From NCBI GenBank assembly GCA_964017195.1, contig OZ024888.1:15243701-15307700 (forward strand): a stretch of 64,000 nt of DNA. The letters are read 5' to 3'. The stretch's first letter is position 1, and each line of letters opens with the position of its first letter. The notes below the pieces were generated by a model, which saw nothing but the letters and a program-made list of their open reading frames with translations, did not search any database and was not told the DNA's origin. The translations under genes and the position numbers were made by a program. Shown here in pieces: positions 15,001-30,200 of the stretch. Source of the stretch: Siderastrea radians. Lineage: Eukaryota > Cnidaria > Anthozoa > Scleractinia > Rhizangiidae.

Positions 15001-15781
15001 GTTATGGAGACATTAAGGTGATTCTAACTTTTGATTCTGTGGTTGAAATCCTGGTGTGACCATTCAAATGAAACCCCATCAGCAGTACTTTCACGTGCTA
15101 CTATTTATTTTCTTCAGTGAATTTTGAGTTTAGGCACTCTTGAGAGTAAAAGGCTGAAGGATGTTCACACTAGTTGTTTATGTCCATCCTTACTGCACAA
15201 TCTGGATCTGAATTATCCACATATCGAGATGTATTTTTTGGATTGGTTTTTAGCTCTGTAAGCCCCAACATCAACATGCAGATTCTCCTCACTAGTTGTC
15301 ATCAATTTTTTTATGATTCATGTTGGGAGAATTTGTTTAAAAATTAAAACATTTTTGTCGTTCTCATGACCTGTACACTGTATGCTTGACAATGCAGTGA
15401 TATTGTCACTGTTGGGGTTTAAAGGGTTAAACTTGATTTTGACTGATGCATTTAATCATTCAAATGGTGAACTTGAGCCTTGTCCTATTTAACATCGTCC
15501 TTTTTATTGCGACTGGAAACAAACATGGATCGATATTTTTTAATTCCTGGAGCTACATGTGTAATGAGCGACAAAAGTAGTTGAGACACTTAGCATAAAT
15601 GAGCGCTAATGGCACGTCGATTGCATTGAAAAAATTCTTCGATCCCCCCCTCCTCTATTCAGTGTTGTACCACTGCAAAGCTCAACATTTGTGGATCAAA
15701 TCAAGCTTCAAGCAACATTGTTTGGAGGTAGGGGGGATGTCTTGCATAGGGAGTATGGTTTAGTAGTTTAAGATAAAGGAA

Positions 15782-15820
<39 letters not shown>

Positions 15821-18800
15821 TATAATACCCTGCAAAGTGCTACTGTCTCAACACTTTTGTTGCTCGTTGTATCATTAAGCATAATAATTCAAGCAATTTT
15901 GCAGCAAAAAGTTTCCTTTCAGTGATCAGAGGTCACTTGTTTTATTTCAACAGTTTTGTAAATCCATGGTTCTTGATGCATACAGTGGATATGTGAACAA
16001 CTTCACTAAAGCCATGGATACAGTAAAAGTTGCATGCAGAACACATCTTGCATTTGCACAGTTTTTGAAAGTAAGTATGTGTTAAAGTATAAATTTGTTT
16101 TATCACACTTGGAAGAACAAAACCAATTGCCAGATCTCTTCTTAGAATTTTTTTTTTTTTTGCAAGGTTGTGCCTAACAGCTGGCAGCTGGCAGAATTAA
16201 CCGGCGATTTGGGTCGTTTGTGCCAGCTACTTTTGTGATATATATATATATATATATATATATTTTAAAGACAAATTATTTGTTCCTTTACTGGCACAGA
16301 TAAATGAAAATGAAAGTTATTTCCCATTGCAGTGTATTGACTTAAAAATAATGTGGTTGGCACAACGAGACACGATTATTAGTTCATTATGTTGAGTTCC
16401 ATCAAACCACTGAAGCATGAGTTTATACAAATAAAATTGAAAAGTTAAGATTACTTTTGGAACTGACGTTATTGGAAATTTGTGTTCAGAATCAAGGAAA
16501 TTCCGTTTCTGGGGACTTAAAATGTAAAAATTTCCTGGGGGGGCATGCCCCCAGACCCCCCTACAACGGATCGCCTTCGGCACTCGATAATCACTATCTG
16601 GCTACTTAGACATTTTTGCCAGCTACTTGAAAAATTGTGGACAACCCTGTTTTGGACTTTCAAAATTCTAGTAAGGACAGGACTACAAGTTTCACTGTGT
16701 AACCAAATTAAAAAAATAAATTAATATAATTATGTATTTTGGAAATAAGAATAACAACTGGTGGATGTTATGAATTTTTGATATGCCAGGTTTTCAGCCA
16801 TAACCAGACCATTTGTACATTTCTTGTTTGAAGAAGTAGGTTGTTTGCAATTTACATGTACCACATTAAAGGACATTTCAAAATTATTTGGACATTTTCC
16901 TGAATTTGGTTGGGGAATTTTTGATTAACAAAGTGTTATTATCAGCTGAGTGTAATTAACTGCAGCAGTGGTTCCTTTCATTAAGCTTGTCTTGGTTCCT
17001 TGCAGGCTCGGCGACAGGCAACCCGTGAACACAACTCACTTCACTATTTGATGTTAAAACCAATTCAGAGGTTTCCTCAAATATTAGCACTTCTTCAGGT
17101 GAGAGAGTTAAAATCTTTCTCACTGTTAATTCTGACTTCTCCTTATCAGGGGGTAAATGTTAAAATTTGCATATTTATTCACTATGTGCTTGGAACATCT
17201 GTCATAGCAACAACAACTACAAGTCACCAGAGATAATGTTACCAGTTCAGAAATCAGTTAAAAGTTTTGTTTGTTTTTGCAACCAGCTCATGTGTGTTTT
17301 TAGAGGTGTGGGAGTGTTATGATCAAAACATGGTTCTCAGAGCGTTAATTGGTAGTCCAGGGCATGGTCGTCTCTGCAGTGTATCCTGTTTTTTTCTCAG
17401 ACTAGAAACTTTACTACAAATTGTCTCTCTTCACCCAGGCAGGGCTGTCAGTGAGGGTCATAGTCCATATTATTATATGGCTAGCTGTGCAGGAAGGCAA
17501 GATGAACCAAATCCTGCACTCTGAGCGGGCGAGATGGAGCTATCTTGCCAACTTGGGATTGTTCGCTAAGTTCTCACAAGAAAATTTTCTCTGAAGCCAA
17601 CTCACCAAAGCTTTCGTTTCTAATTTCTGCAAGTGTGTTTTTGACTTGACAGTTTCTTTCTATCGATGGGTTCAGAAAACCAAACAGCTGAAAGCCTCGA
17701 AATGAGTGAAAACAAAGAAAACGAACTCCTGAAGATGTTGACGAGTTTCATGAACAACTCATTATAAGATCAAATTCTTTGGTATTTGGCCTTATGATAA
17801 ATCCTTTATTGAGCAAGCTTGCTTGGTCAAGATGGCTAGATGTTGGTCTCGTTCTTTTTTTGCATTTTTGTGGGCTGAGATGTTGACCTCACACTTGGTC
17901 AATAATGTACATTTAAACACCTGTTACTGCTGAGTATGCTTGAGGGGATCTTCAGTTGATGTTATGGGTGAACTTGCCTTTTCTTGGTATAATTTACTGA
18001 CAAAGCAACAAGTTTGTTATGGGAGTGAAGATCAAGGCAACAGGTGACTCAAAACTTAATGACAGCCCTGCCTAGGTGTATAAATGGGTACTATTGAACC
18101 ATTAGGGTTTCATTAATTAAAATTTAATCTATCATCTGCAGTTCATGCGTGATTTTAATTTTCCTATACATGTATTCACTTTCACAAAGTTGCTTTTCTA
18201 GCCAGTGACTCACTCAGATCATGATTTAACCCTTTATGCCCTGATAGAAAAATGCATTATTCTCCTTACTATTCTCCATGCATTTCTTATGGAACTAGTA
18301 AGGAGAGTTTGTCTAAATATCAAGACATCTTGTCCCTGGTAATCACTTCCTTTATTCTCATCACTTGAATGTTTGAACAGGTAGTGATAATGTAAAGAGA
18401 ATTTTCATTTTCATCACTGTTAGTTTGTGGTGGACTAGCATCCCATCAGGGGACGGGGCGGGGGGGGGGGGGAAGTAGTAATGCTTATCGTGAAGCAGTA
18501 ACTGGGTTGAGCATGGGCCTTGATGAGACAACAGGCTCATTTAATCCAGCAGATTGAAGTCAAGTCTTTTCCTTGCATGTGGTAGGAGAGCAGAACAACA
18601 ATAACAAAAGCATGGCGATAAAGAGAAAGCGATAAGTACTAAATATCATTCAAATCGGTGATCACAGGGTACAGCCCACCATCTTTGTTATCCACCTTCC
18701 ATTGTCAAACTCATTGTTTGTTCATCTCGCAGGAGCTACTGCTAGTGACACCCACAGATCATCCAGACCGTGTCCCACTGCAGCTCGCACTCACACAACT

Positions 18801-21800
18801 GGAATGTTTGGCAGAGAGTCTGAAAGAAAGAAAGCGAGAAGCTGAACTGCGGAACAAAGTTAAGCTGCTTGATGGGCTGATAGCACAGAGCCACAAGGTA
18901 AAGTAACAGCAACGAATTTCCTATGATAAGGTAGATAAGTACCGTATTTACTCGATTAAGCGCCTCCCCCGATTAAGCATCAGCCCCGATTAAGTGCCGC
19001 ATATGAGAGCAAAAATATGAAAGAGCCCCGCCCTTGAATAAACGCTGCATTCACTAAAGCATCGTCAGTCTGAATTGTTGGAGGAGCCAAACTAAAAGAC
19101 AAGGTGGGTACAACTCAATCTAAATGAGCCTCGGAATTATTCTCTTGTATTACAATGTTTTTCAGTTCGAAGTGGGTATTACTATTCCATTACTTTGTTG
19201 TTAACATTTCCTTGTTATCTTTTACAAATGTTATGATTTTTTAAACAGCACTGCCTTCGAATAAATGCCACCCCTGAATAAGCGCATTATCTGAAACACT
19301 TAAAATTTAAAGAGTGCCACAGCGCTTAATCGAGTTAATACGGTAATGTACAAAAGAAAATAAAGGACAAAATGATGACAGTTTGCATCTCAATGCAGTG
19401 TTCTGACTAGTCAAAGCTAAACAAGGCATTGTTTTACTGTCATTTTGCTAAACGCCTTGTTCTTCTGCAAATTATTAAGACGGATTCCGCTCAACCTTCG
19501 AGCAATAAGTGCAAAAAATATTTACCCAAAAACTACTTATAGCACGATAACATTTTCAATGCTATTTGAAACACCTCACTTTAATTCACTTCTCCAAGTG
19601 ACCCCGCGATGAAATTCTCAAGCATTCTCGAGGAACTTAATGTCAAATCTCGTAAAAATATGCTAAAAACGGGCGCCATTTTGTTTTGAACTGACATGAA
19701 GCATCTTTTTAATTGAAATATAGATAACTTCTTAACATCCAATTTTCTCTCACGGGGTCAGCCTGGGAGCAAAATTATCGATAAGTTCTTTTTATCCATT
19801 CTCAAAATGTGACCGCGCTGCAAGTATTTTTTGGTAACTTAATTTTTGCGCTTATTGCTCGAATGTTGAGCAGAAATCACCTTAAGGTGGCTCGAAAGAG
19901 TTCTTAAATGTTATAAACGTTTTGAATCGAGGAGAGATCACAAGGAAGTATTTCTGAGCATGTGGGCAATCTATGAATATCTTGACAACTCTTTTGTCGG
20001 GCTAGGCCTAGCTACAAAAGTCCAGACTTTTTTTGGGATTTTTAGAGCTTCATGGGATTTTTAGAAAACTATAGGATTTTTAGAGATTTGGAGGGATTTT
20101 TAGAGGTTTTGGTGGATATTTTCAAGGTTTTTTTGTTTATTTATCACCAAAAAAGCTTGAAACTTGGAAACGTTTCATCACAAGCGATTGTGAAGGCTTT
20201 GTTTGCAATTATTGATGCTCCCTCACAGTATCGGTCAGTGGTTTTACCCATAATCCAGCATTCCTTGCTGTCAGTGAGTTCAAAATGGTGGGTGTTGATT
20301 AAAGCCATAGAATTTTCACCACAGGTCACCCAGCTTTTTTTAATAATATAGGATTTTGAGAGATTTTTAGGAGTTTTTATGGGATTTTTAGAGGTGAAAC
20401 CAGAGATTTTTAAAACATTTTTGGAGAAATTCCGGAAAGATTTTAGGCTATTTTTCAGGATTTTTGTAGCTAGGCCTATGTCGGGCAATACTTTAAGGCT
20501 GGTTGTGACGTCATAGCCATTACCATGACAACCCTAAAGGTCCACAAAAAGAACACCCAAATTTCAGTTTTCGCCAATTATCCAAAAAAATAAGATGCTG
20601 ACCTACCCTTCTTATTGCATTTTTAGAAAGCTCCGTAAATTCTTTAACTTCTCTGACAGTATGGCAAAAAGTTAATATTCAGTAGAACTTTCCAAAAAAT
20701 TCCACTGAATAACTTTGTTCCAAAAGCTTCTATGTTAATTGGCACACTTAGTGTTACATGCATGCAAAAAATCAGGATGGGTCACCGGGCAAAATTTCGA
20801 GATAAAAACAACTGTTTGGTGCAAGTTTTATTTCCGGTTTGCGCGATTTCACACGGCATTAACTTCTGGTAGTTTGTGAGAGTTTGAGTTATGAATTCTA
20901 GCTATGTCGTGTGTAGGCTACGTGCACGCGTGGCTAGAAACCCTTTCGAGCTTCCTTAATTAAAAAAAGTCAAACCTTAAGTCAGGAACTCATGAGGTAA
21001 CTCTTATTTTCTCTCTTTTTATTCAGCCTCTTGCATCTGGTAACCGGTACTTTATAAGACAGGATGACTTTGTACACTGTGTAAGTATCTGTATTTGAAT
21101 AGAGGTCTACAGTGCCCAAAGGCATGTGAGAGACAAATATACCAAGATATGCCATATTCGTTCGTTCGTTCGTTCGTTCGTTCGTTCGTTCGTTCGTTCG
21201 TTCGTTCGTTCGTTCGTTCGTTCGTTCGTTCGTTCGTCATTCATTCATTCATTCATTTGTTCATTCAGTCACTCATTGATTTGTTCATTCATTAACAACA
21301 ATAATTATCATCAACAACATTGTAATAATAATAATTATTACTATTATTGAGTGTTTCATTTCAATATTTCATAGACTGTTGAGGGTGAGTCTATCCTTGG
21401 AACAAAGAAACGACGAATTATCATGCTGTCGGATATGTTGCTTTGTGTTTCCCTCATTAAAGGGTAAGCTACTCTGTACCTGCTAATGCATTTATTTATG
21501 ATGATGACAGAATTTAGGTCCCAATGAATCAATATGCATGTGCAGGGTTTGATCAGTTTTCTAATTATTTAACCCTTTGCAGAGAATCTTTTATTAGGTC
21601 TTGCAATTCAACGGTTTAAGTATACATTGCTGGTTCTAAGTTTTGAGTCTCTGGGTGAAATCTTAAAGTGGCCGTTCAAGTGACAGCTATGGAGCAGCAC
21701 TTTCCTGTGGTACTGTTTATTATGCTGTGTAAAGTGGTTCTAACTTTTGAGTCTGTTCAGAAAATCCTTAAGTGTAACAATTCGAGTGAGAGCTATTGGG

Positions 21801-24800
21801 CAGTTCTTCATAACAATTTGTCAACAGAAGTGTTATTTGGGTTTTATTAACCTTTTTCAGGAAGAAAGACCGAGCTATGCACATGGTTATCGACCCCAAA
21901 GCAAAATACAAGTTAAAGTGGAATGTTCCATTGAATGATGTTGATATTGTGGAATATGGCCCAGGAGTTAACATACTAACCAGTTCATACAGAACTACAA
22001 TAAGCCATTCTAAAGAAGGTATGCTAACTTACAGTGTATTGTCCATTTGGGTGAGATTATTGGATAACTTGACGTGAAAGTTAGGGGAAGATCAAAGCTT
22101 ATAATTATAAACACAAATTATAGTCCATTTAATTTTCCACATTGAGAAAGATGAATTAAAACCACTAGTAATGAATCTAAAATAACTCACGTGATCATTG
22201 TGTATATGTTGTGGTTCAATTTTATCCTTGGTTCAATTTTTATTTTCCTTTGTTTTTGAATCTTCCTTTGCCCTTTCATTTCTCAAATTGTGGCCATTCA
22301 AATGGAAGTTCTTATCGAGCAGTACTTCTGTTAGGCTTTACTTTCCCTCTAAATCGTTTAGAACTTAGATTTTTTGTGGATGTGAAATGCAAGACATCTT
22401 CATACTTGCGTGTTCTCAAGAGAGAAACATAAAGGATTTCAAAGATTATTTGTTTTAGCCTTTATTTTCTTTGGTGACAGTTATTATGTCTGTATAGTTT
22501 GAATGTAAGTAGTGTGGTGAGTAATGTTTAAAATAGTGTGGTAAAGTATAATTGAAGAAAGGGTTTTGTATTAAGTAATGCAGTAATATAGTATGTATTA
22601 ATGATTGTAAGTAGGGTAAAACACGATTTATGTACAGTGTTGAATGCAATAATATTTTAGATGAAAATGTCATTTCTATTTGCAATTAAAATGTCTAAAA
22701 AAGAAAGTGAAAAATTTATTATATGTGACTGTGCATGTTGTCCACAGGTCAGTATCGAAAGGCGTACAGTGGCTGCCGTGAGCATTTTGAGGACCTTCAG
22801 TCAGACTTGGCTGTGATTGGTCAGATAACTGGCCTTGTCGCCACACTACGGCGTTCTTATCAGGCTAGTTTCTTGTCCCAGTTTTTTTAATTCCAATTCA
22901 GTGGTTAACAGCAAGGTGGATTCCTTTGGGAGTTAGTGGGTTCTCCTGTAGTAGCAGGCATTAACCCTTTAGGCCCTGATATAAAATGCATATTCTCCTT
23001 ACTGTTCTCCACACATTTCTTATGGAACTACAATTATGGCCATTAGACCTTGGGACACTTGGTAATATTTCAGTGAAAAGTAAGAAAATGTAATCTCCAC
23101 TGTAATTAGAAGTCTTTTACAGGTTTTATGACTATCTGTGCCCCCCCCCCCACCTCCCCAAACAATGTTGAAGATCAGTCACCAGTTTCAAATCCTAACT
23201 TCAACATTGTACAGGGGGGAGGGGGGCGAGGGAAGAGAATTTTTCATATGATGCTAACGGGACGCCATTTGAGCAAAGTGTCCCAAGAATTATGGCCATA
23301 GTTGTCCGAATGAGATCGATGATGAAATTGCCCAGTGTAACTGCAAACCAACCAAACTCTGTGACTTATGTACAGTTTCAGTGGTAAACTGTGGTTGCGG
23401 GCGTTTTGCATTACAAATGGCACATGTGACACAAGAATAGTTGGGGGAGGGGTGAGTAAGTGTCATTCCAGCAAAATGTTGGTGGAACGGTTCTTGGTGT
23501 GTAAAATATAATACACTCGAGTGACTTTTCTCATTGAAAGACGAAGTTATCACACCAAAACGATACCCTAATTACTGTTAAAAGAGAGAGAACGTACTTG
23601 CAACAAATGTAAGGCTTATTTTACGAAGTAATAGCATTGACTGAGCAAGCTTGAAAACGGATTTTTATTGTCCCAACAGCAAATCAATGAGGCTATAGGG
23701 TGCCCTTTTTACCCAAGTTACACAATTCACTCTGCATTTGAAAATATTTTCTTTCCGTTGAATGCTAATAAATCGCAGTTCCTCACCAGACACTTCGAAC
23801 TGGAATTCAAGTCACGCGTATAATACGTCATGGTTAATGAGTAACGCCAACAGTACTCGGCAACAGTACTCAGCAACATTTTCTGCTTTTTCTCGTTCTA
23901 GAATAGAAAGAATCCCAGTAAAAGTGGTTCAAATGTATCACTCCTATTAGAATAATAGTTTAATCAGGTTTTCCATATCAATGATGCTCGTTTTGGTCGA
24001 CTTTAGCACAGTACTCGGCATATTTGCACTAAAATAAACAAGAGAGGGAATATTTACTTCTTGTCTATAGGTGAGTACTGTTGATAAAATTCGATAGCTA
24101 GGGATCATTCGAGACTTTTCAATCTCAGTAAGTTGAAGAAACTATTGTTAACATATTGCCATAGAAAACAAAAGTAAACCTGAATAACCTGTGTTGTTAC
24201 GCCTGACAATTTGTGTGAGTACTGTCGCTTTTTTAGCTGAGTACTGTTAACACAGTGATAACATAAACGTGTATGTTTCAACGCTCATATAGCGTTCCTC
24301 TGTTAAATCAGACTGTTTGTGAAAATAGCAATATTGCCTGTCATTGAACAACGCTTTTTTATATCAGTAAGGAAACAGAACCCTATAAACGCATATTTTA
24401 GCCCGAAAAGAAAATATGAAAAGATGTCATAATTACCACTTCCTGTATCTTCAATTAATAGTCCGCAAAGTAATGCCGCATGTGATGATAAAATATACTA
24501 ACTACCCAAGACTATGGCTTGTTCGAGCTATTTCCGAAACGAGACTGGCTATTTCTACTAGTCAAAGCTTATATTCTAAGCGACAAACGCTCTCTCTTTC
24601 AAACTGGTCTATAGACAATTATGGCCATTAGACCTTGGGACACTTGGTAATATTTCAGTGAAAAGTAAGAAAATGTAATCTCCACTGTAATTAGAAGTCT
24701 TTTACAGGTTTTATGACTATCTGTGCCCCCCCCCCCCCCACCTCCCCAAACAATGTTGAAGATCAGTCACCAGTTTCAAATCCTAACTTCAACATTGTAC

Positions 24801-27216
24801 AGGGGGGAGGGGGGCGAGGTAAGAGAATTTTTCATATGACGCTAACGGGACGCCATTTGAGCAAAGTGTCCCAAGAATTATGGCCATAGTTGTAGTAAGG
24901 AGAATTTGTCTAAACATCAAGACATCTTATCCTTGGTGATCACTTCCTTTATTCTCATCACTTGAAAGTTTGAACAAGCACTGACAAGGTAAAGAGAAAT
25001 TTCATTTTTAACTCGTGAATGCAATGAATGAGTTTTTGTAGTGGCCTGATTTGGACTCGCCCGCTCGGTCATGTAAACTTTATACTTCATATAAGCCATG
25101 ACGTGTGATTGGACAAATGGAGTCACGTGAATTCATTTGTCCAATCACGCGTCGTGGCTTATATGAAGTATATTACTAATTGAACCGGTCCAACACCATC
25201 TGTTCGATCGTGTAAACTAAATACTTTGCATAAAGTTATTCAAGTGTTGCAAACATGGGATTGTACAAACAAAGGAAATGGCACTGCGGACGGATCAGTC
25301 CTAGATTTTTAAGATGCATTTTTCTAGTCTTAAAATTAAGATGCTTCTGTTTTGGAGCTGAAAATGGAAAGGAATCACCCTGAGGAATAAGAGGAACAGG
25401 AGGACATGAAGCTCTGTTAAAGCGATGAAAAGCCATTTCGTGTTGAGATTCTTTTGATTTGCAAAAGGTAACCTATAGTTTGCTAAAAAAAATTAAACCA
25501 AACCACGGACTTCAAATAGATTTTACAAGATCTGGGTAAACGCTACAGTACGTTAAATGTTATTTTTAAATGTTGATAAATTTGCTTTTTAAAAATTGTT
25601 GAACTGATCGTTTGATCCAGATTTCTATAATTTTTGCAATTTTGTTCACAAAGCTGCTCCACTTAACTGGTCGTCATGAAGTCATGTAAAGTGTCTACCA
25701 AAATTACATGCATGTGTGTATGCACACAAGAAAATCGAAAGTTTTTTGCTTCTAAAAGTAAATGTATTGTTTATTGGAATAAAATTTTCGGCTGGAAAAG
25801 CTTTTTGTCGATTATTCTGTCTGTTTTAAGTGATTGTTTGGTTTAGGAAGCAATGTTTTGTTAACAAAGACTAATTTGCGTAAGCGGGTTGAAATTTGAC
25901 ACGAGCCGCTCTCGTCAACGTGCGGAAAAGTTTAACAATTTTTCGTTTGCAAGATTGTTTTCTGCCTTATACTTAACCATAGTTTTTTAATCAAAATATA
26001 TTAATTTAACTTTTCTAGTATAAAAAGAAGTTAATTTGGGGAGCCAACAATGTTTAGTTATCTGTTGTTTTTTTTTGTGCAAAAACACATGTAAAACTGA
26101 AAAACGTTTTGCTACAAATCTGTTTCTGTTTCAATTTTTTTTAGTCTATTCCTCGCTTCATAGAACTAAAAATGTGCTCTCCTCTAATGTTCAGTTAAGA
26201 TGTCATGCTACCCGCAGCAGTAAAACATCTTACTTTTTGGAAAAAACGTTTGTGGCCTGAATTATATATATAATTATAATTGATACTTATATAGCGCAAA
26301 ATAACATATAAATATGATCAAATGCGCTTTACAGCTGAGATATTAAAATAAAAACGGTAAAAAATAGAAAGTAAAAATTATAAAAATTACAATAAAAAGT
26401 ACAATAAAAAAGATAAAAAATAATATCACCGATAACCATTAAAAGCAATTCTAAAAAGCAGTTCTAAAAGCACTTGCTTCGTCTTTTTTTAAGTGCTTCC
26501 TAAGCACTTCCTTTGTTTTGTTAACCCGCAACACCTAAAAGTGGTAACTTGAGCCGTGGTCTATTGGGTTCAACGGTTTTTGGTTAGTTTGGTTGGCTGA
26601 TTTTTTCATGTTCTACTGGAAAAAAAAATTTTTTTTGGTTGGTTTGGTTGATCAACTTTTTCAACTAGCTCAGAATTTGCATAAAACGGTTAAAAGCAAC
26701 ACGGGTAGCGCCTGCTGACATGTTAGTGAGCATCAGTTTTCATGCTTTGCATCACTGTTTTTGTGCGTAAACTGCTCCTCAGTGTGCATGCTGTCACATG
26801 TCATCAGACAACGATGGAGCTCTTTTTAAACGACGATTTTCAGGACCTTTTGGTGGGAGAGGTTTCCCGCTTGATGCAGTCACAGTCTAACCAAAACTTG
26901 TTGCTAAATACTCTAATTCATCGACTGATTCACAATGTGGCAGAACCAGTTCTTCTGACAGTTCTTGAAAGACAACCGAAGCAACGGTATCAACGAACGC
27001 TTTTCATTCAACTGATTTATTCTTGTTTTTCACGTTGCCATGTTCCCACCAATAGCGTAGCTCTACCACCCCTCGTATAAACGAAGTGCAACCCACAATT
27101 CCTTGATTCGCTCTGACGAAGGGCTAACGCTCGAAACGTCAACTTTCAATCTCTCTACGGTGGTCAATCTACCTTATCAACTCAGTTGATAAATCCAAAA
27201 TTTTGTGTTTCACGTC

Positions 27217-27252
<36 letters not shown>

Positions 27253-30200
27253 ACCCCCTTGTTTGTAACCGAAGCCACGAGTTGGCCTTTCCCCATCTTG
27301 CCAACGTTTGCAGAAGAAGTTGAGAAAGTCTGGAAATGATCATGCCCAGTCACAACCGCATGTCTAAAAATGGTTGAAAAAGTGTTCTATTCGGGAACCT
27401 TAACTGTTTCAACCAAATCTGGTTTTGGTTGAAACGGTTGATCCCAATAGAACACAGCCTTACTTAGCTTTGGAGCACCGCTGTAGTTACATTAGATCCC
27501 GGTTAGTCCAACCAAGCTATCCTGGCAGTGGATAACCTGAGAATTAGGCTCTTCTGGATGGGTCAGGTGGGGTAGGGGGAAAAAACAAAAGAATCTTCCC
27601 CCTCTTCTTTCCACTCCCTTTGTCCTAGTGAAGCTCTGACGTACAGGTTGGGCAGAGGATAGCACATAATTTCTTCCGCCAAAAAAGCTAATTAAAGCTA
27701 TTTTTCCTTTGACAGGTTCTGGATATTGAATCAGTTCAGCAGTGGCATAAAGCTGTGCAGAGAACAATAGAAGAGGAGACGAGGCTAGCGAACCTGTACT
27801 GGCTGGAGCTGTCATTACCTTCCAAGTAAGAAGAACTTTGACAACAATGCCATTAATAAATGAAAAGTGTTTTCCTCACTTGCATGCCCTTAGTGATATA
27901 TTACAATTTAGTTAACATGGCATCGTTTGTGATGTAAAACCATCAAGCATGAGCACTTGTCAAAGAAATTAGACAGAAATTAGATCGGATAAACCCATCT
28001 TCAAAACGACGTGACTACTTCTTCTGTACTGTTCACGGGGTTAATCCGAAGAAGATACGAGCTTATGGTGTGATCACTGTTAGGTTAAGTCACGCTCAGC
28101 CAGCAGTCTTCACACATGACTGAAACCGGTGTCTGTAGTGTGACACAAATTAGAGCATCACTACTCCCCACTAAATAGGGAGGTGTGATAATCTAGTTGT
28201 CATCGCTAAGCTAAGGGCTTTTGATTGATCTTGCGACCATGAGATTGGAGGGTTGATGGTTTAAGGCTTGGTCTATTGTGGTGTTTCCTTGGACAAGAAA
28301 CTTTCCTTTGCGTTGTCTTTCTCTACCCAGGCGTATAAGTTAGTACCAGTGAACTGTTAAGGAATCGTAATAGAAAAGCTGGTGGGTGATCCTGTGATGG
28401 ACTTGCATTCCATTCAGGGGGGAGTAGCGATGTTCCCAGTCGCTTCATGCTGCAAAAACTGGAGTTAACCTTTTAAGCCCTAACAGTGACGAAAATGAAA
28501 TTTCTCTTTACATCATCACTGCCTGTCCAAACATTCAAGTGATGAGAATAAAGGAAATAATCACCAAAGATAAGATGTCACGATATTTAGACAAATTCTC
28601 CTTACTAGTTCCATAAGAAATGTATGGAGAACAGTAAGGAGAATATGCTTGTGGAATCCAATGGACTGGACACAAGAGTTTACCCTACTTTATTGTGAGG
28701 TTAAGTCGCACTCCACCAACACTCACGTCTGGAGTTTAACCCTTTAAGCCCCAACTTAAAGGGTTAAACCCTAATTTCTCCTTACAGTATTACTACTTGA
28801 TCAAACATACAGGTCAGGAGAATTAAGGAAATGATCACCAATGAAAAAATGTCTTGATTTTTAATCAAATTCTACCAACTAGTAACATAAGAAATATAAG
28901 GAGAATAGTGAGGAGAATATGGATGTTAATATCGGGGTTAAGGGGTTAAACCGGTTTCTGTAGTGTGAAGCAACTAGGAGCATTGATGCAAATATGTCTT
29001 TTCAAACTGATGCTAAAAATAGAGCTTTCTTATTTCTCCGTCGAGCTTAAAATTCACCATCTCTCTTACTTTACATCATCACACAAGATGCTCCTGCCAT
29101 AGCTGATGCTAACAGTTTACAGGAAGCTTGTCACAATAAATTTGTAAAATAACATGACCTACAATAGCCTGCATAAATACTTGAGACACGGTTACGCACA
29201 GGTGCAAAATTTAGCTTCTGGCACCCAGTTACTCCCCCACCCCTCCCCCCTTTCAATGTTGTTTCGCTACACGGACCATGTCCAAAACATTGGCCGACAA
29301 CATTGAAAGGGGGAGGGGGGTACTTGGGGGAATTGGTGGCTTTCCTGTGGGATGAAGCAATATTGACTATGCAAGAGTGGGTTTTGGGCGAGAGCATCTC
29401 AACAATTCTGCAGGTAATTGTAGCATGCCATGAGTCTTCCAGCAGCTCAGTGATTAGAGCATTTGATTGGTTTATGGAAGATTATGGGTTTGATCCTGTT
29501 GGGGACTCAGACGTTTTCTTTGTCCCGTGCTTGTGACATTTGGAGCATTCCCTTTTTGATTACTGACAATTACTGACAATGGAATTTTTGTTATCGTTTA
29601 GGCATGATGGTCATGTAAACTACATTTTTAGCACAGATTCGCCAGCTGTTAAGGCTGAATGGGTCACTGCACTTAATACATCTAAACTTAGACTGGGTAA
29701 GTAAAGATGTACTTCAAATGCACCCGGTTAATTCAGATGTTGTTGACCATTAGCAAGTAGATAGAAAGGTTCTTTAGTTGTGTTCTATTTTGAAAGAATT
29801 TTACAGGCCTTCAGGCCAGTCATCCAAAGTCTAGACATCTATTGCTGGACTGTTCTTTCTAAAATCACCACTTGATACAGAGTGCTAGAAGAAAAAGAAG
29901 TTTTAGAAGGTTTTGAAAGATGATAACAGACATGACCAATTCTAGAGCTTCAAAAGTTTAGAAGGTTTAGAAAGTTGATAACGGACGTGACCAATTCTAG
30001 AGCTTCTAAAGTTTAGAAGTTTTAGAAAGTTGATAACGGACGTGATCAATTCTAGGGCTTCAAAAGTTTAGAAGGTTTAGGAAGTTGATACCAGACGAGA
30101 TCAATTCTAGAACTTTAGAAGTTTAGAACGTTTAGAAAGGTGATAACAGACGTGATCAATTCTAGAGCTTTAGAAGTTTAAAAGGTATAGAAAGATGATG

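Noticed and set aside
21095..21350. Open frames on both strands reading FVRSFVRS or NERTNERT
   Set aside because: They are translations of the (TTCG)n microsatellite, not genes.
23031..24892. An LTR retrotransposon, because of the direct repeats
   Set aside because: The repeats have imperfect inverted ends of their own, the duplication is TA, there is no primer-binding site or polypurine tract, and the interior is non-coding.
27492..27815. 107-codon antisense frame
   Set aside because: It overlaps exon m on the opposite strand and is its shadow.
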